A stretch of DNA of 64,000 nt, taken from the NCBI GenBank assembly GCA_016125215.1, contig WGMF01000026.1:50771-114770 (forward strand), given 5' to 3'. Origin of the DNA: Phycisphaera sp. GTDB lineage: Bacteria; Planctomycetota; Phycisphaerae; Phycisphaerales; Phycisphaeraceae. Position 1 is the stretch's first letter, and every line of letters starts with the position of its first letter. Below are positions 61,694-64,000 of the stretch, piece after piece. A program made the translations under genes and the position numbers. The notes beneath the pieces were generated by a model. It worked only from the letters and a program-made list of their open reading frames with translations. It ran no database searches and was not told the origin of the DNA.

Positions 61694-62731
61694 TCAGGCG
61701 TTGTAGGTCGCTGCCCGGACGGCCTCGGCGATCTTGCGTGCGTGGGGGAGCATCTCCTGTTCCAGCGCTCGGTTGTACGGCGCGGGCACGTCGTCGTTGT
61801 TGACGCGGTAGACGTGGTTGTCCAGGTCATCGAAGCAGCGTTCGTGGACCTGCGAGCCGATCTCTGAGGCAATCGAAGAGAAGGGCCAGGTCTGATCGAC
61901 GACCACACAGTAGTTGGTCTTGCGGACGCTCTGGGTGATCGTGTCGATGTCGAGCGGGCGGATGGTGCGTGGGTCGATCACTTCACAATCGATGCCCTCC
62001 TTGGCCAATTCTTCCGCGGCTTCGAGGGCAAAGTGCAGCGTGCGACCGATGGCCACCACGGTGCAGTCCTTACCCGGCTTGACCACGTGGGCCTGACCGA
62101 AGGGCAACAGAAATTCTTCATCGCCTTCCGGGGGTGCCCACCGGTTGGCCAGGTAGTGCGAGAAGTCTTTGTCTCCGCGTGCGCCCATGCCGAGCATGCG
62201 TTCGGATTCGAGGAAGAAGACGGGGTCGTCATCGCGGATGGCGGTCTTGAGCAGGCCCTTGGCGTCGCGCGGTGTGGAGGGGATGGCCATCTTCAGACCC
62301 GGCACCGAGCTGAACATGGCCTCGACGCTCCACGAGTGGGTCGACCCGAGCTGACCGCCGGCCCCGTTGTTGCCACGGAAGACGATGGGGCAGCCGAACT
62401 GTCCGCCGGACATGTAGAGCATCTTGGGCGCGTTGTTGATGATCTGGTCAGCCGCGACGAGACAGAACGACCAGCTCATGAACTCGATGATCGGGCGCAG
62501 GCCGTACATCGCAGCGCCGATGCCCAGGCCGGAGAAGCCTGTCTCGCTGATGGGCGTGTCGATGATGCGTCCGGGGCCGAAGCGTTCGAGCATACCCTGC
62601 GAGACCTTGTAAGCGCCGTTGTAGTAAGCGACCTCTTCGCCCATGAGGAAGACGCGCTGGTCGCGCTGCATCTCTTCACACATGGCTTCGTTGAGGGCGT
62701 CGCGGTATTGGATTGTGCGGGTGGTGACCAT
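61694..62731 (-). CDS. pdhB: Pyruvate dehydrogenase E1 component, beta subunit
   Basis: A 345-residue E1 beta subunit beginning MVTTRTIQYRDALNEAMCEE. Conserved blocks are FLMGEEVAYYNGAYKVSQGM, DTPISETGFSGLGIGAA, RGNNGAGGQLGSTHSWSVEA and the C-terminal DQTWPFSSIASEIGSQVHER. The ATG at 62731 is chosen because a longer frame (to 62827) carries an unlike leader. Normally the E1 alpha gene lies directly upstream; here that place is taken by an HNH nuclease gene, and no E1 alpha is in the window. It supplies acetyl-CoA with E1 alpha, E2 and E3 encoded elsewhere. Confidence 0.92.
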   Translation of the reverse strand: MVTTRTIQYRDALNEAMCEEMQRDQRVFLMGEEVAYYNGAYKVSQGMLERFGPGRIIDTPISETGFSGLGIGAAMYGLRPIIEFMSWSFCLVAADQIINNAPKMLYMSGGQFGCPIVFRGNNGAGGQLGSTHSWSVEAMFSSVPGLKMAIPSTPRDAKGLLKTAIRDDDPVFFLESERMLGMGARGDKDFSHYLANRWAPPEGDEEFLLPFGQAHVVKPGKDCTVVAIGRTLHFALEAAEELAKEGIDCEVIDPRTIRPLDIDTITQSVRKTNYCVVVDQTWPFSSIASEIGSQVHERCFDDLDNHVYRVNNDDVPAPYNRALEQEMLPHARKIAEAVRAATYNA

Positions 62732-62787
62732 GTTGAAGTAGAGCTCTGACTTTCTTGATTGATCTTGGACTGACCTATTCTGCGAAC

Positions 62788-63129
62788 TCAGCCTTTCTGA
62801 GTTTCTGGAAAAACCTCGGATTCCCAAAACAGGCGGCAGTCATTGTGTCGTTTATTAATTTTCTTCATTTTGGCGGCAAATGCGTTATCAAAATCTGGTT
62901 TTTCTTGAAAAACAATACGGCTGGTGATTGAGTTACATGAACTACAGCATGTAACTAAGTTTGAGGCTTCGTTTGTGCCGGAAGCGCTGCGTGGAACCAC
63001 ATGATCCAAAGTTAGCTGCTGCCATGAAAGAAAGTCACTCCCGTCAAACCCACAATAGCGGCATCTGAAGCCGTCGCGTTTGAAAATAGGATGCCCATGA
63101 CCTCGCAAAGTTTCTCGATATTTTTGCAC
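62788..63129 (-). CDS. HNH endonuclease
   Basis: A 113-residue HNH nuclease. The zinc-binding pairs are CRYC and CCSSCN, and the catalytic core LTLDHVVPRSASGTNEASNL contains the HNH His and Asn. No other domain is attached, so it may be a restriction-type or mobile-element nuclease or part of a defence system. The DNA here is distinctly more AT-rich than the neighbouring pdhB gene, which suggests acquisition. It lies on the same strand upstream of pdhB with about 55 bases between. Confidence 0.88.
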   Translation of the reverse strand: MQKYRETLRGHGHPIFKRDGFRCRYCGFDGSDFLSWQQLTLDHVVPRSASGTNEASNLVTCCSSCNSITSRIVFQEKPDFDNAFAAKMKKINKRHNDCRLFWESEVFPETQKG

Positions 63130-63209
63130 GGCTCATTAATGTGTTTATTGGTTTATGACAACTAAAAATTTCCAAGAGTCTGAAAGATGTTACTTTTGTT
63201 CTTTCCGGT

Positions 63210-63443
63210 CTAACGCAGGTAAAGCGAATCGGCGCAAAGGTCGACGCCACAATCCCAAAGCGCCTCGCCCGCTTCACCGACGGTCACGTGCTCAAATACA
63301 CCCTCCCGATCCCAAGCGGCAAACACGCCTTGACCCGTAAGGTCGGAGACATCCACCACACCGGCATGTCCGTCAGTGAAACGAACCCGCAGACGGTATC
63401 GCCCCTCTGGTGAAATCGATCTGAGCTGATGGGGAACGTTCAT
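63210..63443 (-). CDS. DUF2442 family protein
   Basis: A 77-residue protein with RLRVRFTDGHAGVVDVSDL and the C-terminal DCGVDLCADSLYLR, which match the small DUF2442 family; members are frequently found in toxin-antitoxin-like gene pairs. The ATG at 63443 follows the stop of the upstream 79-residue gene by 10 bases. The longer frame to 63590 is a shadow of that neighbour. Confidence 0.85.
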   Translation of the reverse strand: MNVPHQLRSISPEGRYRLRVRFTDGHAGVVDVSDLTGQGVFAAWDREGVFEHVTVGEAGEALWDCGVDLCADSLYLR

Positions 63444-63453
63444 CGCGGTGTAC

Positions 63454-63693
63454 TCAGTCGGTAAACCGATCAAAAAGATCGTTGAGTTTGGCTTGATCGA
63501 ACAACGACCCATCGCTCTTGAAGACCTCGACCTCGACCGAACCGTCCGCGAGGACATCGATCTCCCAGCGTTCACCGGGAACGACCACATCCACCGACAC
63601 CGCGCCCTCGCGGTCGTTGCGGACGCGGTAGTGGATCTTGGCCTGACGCAGCCTGTCCAAGAGCGTGTAGAGGTTGTCGGTGCGCGTTTTCAT
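63454..63693 (-). CDS. Small hypothetical protein in the DUF2442 cluster
   Basis: A 79-residue acidic protein: MKTRTDNLYTLLDRLRQAKI, then a beta-rich part including VVVPGERWEIDVLADGSVEV. No family is recognised. It is followed by the DUF2442 gene and its ATG overlaps the stop of an upstream small frame (ATGA). Together they look like a three-gene micro-operon. Confidence 0.7.
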   Translation of the reverse strand: MKTRTDNLYTLLDRLRQAKIHYRVRNDREGAVSVDVVVPGERWEIDVLADGSVEVEVFKSDGSLFDQAKLNDLFDRFTD

Positions 63694-63894
63694 CGATCAA
63701 ACCGGGTATCGCTAAGGAGTTTGCGGATCGTTCGGAATCCCGGGGTGTTCCTCTGCGCTTCAGCGTTCACCTGTTCCCATGTCCACTCAAGCAGGTCTTC
63801 CCAACGTGGCGATCCGGGTGGCAGGGGGGCTTGTCTTACGCTGGATTTCTTTAGCCGCAGTCACTACTGTCCCAACGTTTGATGCAAGAATCAT
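63690..63894 (-). pseudogene. Possible small gene split by a frameshift in a C6 run
   Basis: From the ATG at 63894 the first frame reads MILASNVGTVVTAAKEIQRK and would end about 15 codons later. Removing one C from the run CCCCCC (plus strand GGGGGG at 63824-63829) joins it to PPGSPRWEDLLEWTWEQVNA and onward to LLSDTRFDR, whose stop overlaps the next ATG. The joined product is about 67 residues. It may be an error in the sequence, a phase-variable gene or a pseudogene. Confidence 0.4.
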
Positions 63895-64000
63895 TCTAAC
63901 TTCAATCAACCGCGCGATCTGCAACGAATCATGACCTGCATCGACTTCAATTCGATCCCATCATGGAGCCTTTCCTCAATGTCAGGAGAGGCTCATGTAC

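Overview
The window looks like a chromosomal segment of a Planctomycetota bacterium, most likely class Phycisphaerae. The evidence is the high GC content, two PEP-CTERM exported proteins, two proteins with planctomycete-type pseudopilin N-termini ([13 protein letters not shown]), a giant protein with a LEDRLLLSG (LEPR-XLL-like) head, a formylglycine sulfatase, many secreted glycoside hydrolases under LacI regulators, and an LpxB that implies lipopolysaccharide. This assignment rests on gene content only.

Layout. 1-513: start of a transglutaminase-like lipoprotein running off the left edge. 574-1446: secreted esterase. 1.5-8.2 kb: an ECF sigma factor and zinc anti-sigma factor, then DUF2892, an MMPL/RND exporter, a LolA-like protein and a DUF1302-like outer-membrane barrel. 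The same promoter motif (TGTAACC-N14-GTGTCTGT) precedes both the sigma gene and the exporter operon. 8.3-15.6 kb (minus strand): a polysaccharide-degradation locus of LacI, PEP-CTERM, pseudopilin, GH50-like agarase, secreted protein and sulfatase. 15.8-21.7 kb: PhoD-like phosphatase and a CHASE-PAS-GGDEF-EAL protein. 21.8-25.8 kb: sugar ABC importer without ATPase. 26-29 kb: GH38 alpha-mannosidase. 29.2-35.1 kb (minus): a second locus of LacI, PEP-CTERM, GH5, pseudopilin and FAD oxidoreductase. 35.4-40 kb: TPR lipoprotein, solute-binding protein and a fused double permease, also without ATPase.

40.2-52.3 kb has the features of a decayed integrated island. It is bounded by two imperfect ~121-bp direct repeats, and the right one abuts the 3' end of a tRNA-Glu(CTC) gene. 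It carries a frameshifted nucleotidyltransferase (DUF6036-like) paired with a winged-helix protein, a truncated DUF932 gene, a ~2440-residue repeat protein, a possible beta-clamp-like protein, a MntA/HepT toxin-antitoxin pair and an integrase-like fragment.

52.5-64 kb returns to core-like genes: sialate O-acetylesterase, an Hsp70 with an insertion, a membrane protein, a Coa1-like protein, a MalK/UgpC-type ATPase that may energise the two ATPase-less importers, ArfB, a 21-residue lysine-rich peptide with its own promoter and terminator, LpxB and pyruvate dehydrogenase E1 beta. An HNH nuclease and a cluster of very small genes (DUF2442 and others) close the window.

Together the genes suggest a heterotroph that degrades sulfated and mannose- or glucose-containing polysaccharides, imports the products through ABC systems, and has a sigma-controlled envelope lipid-transport module.
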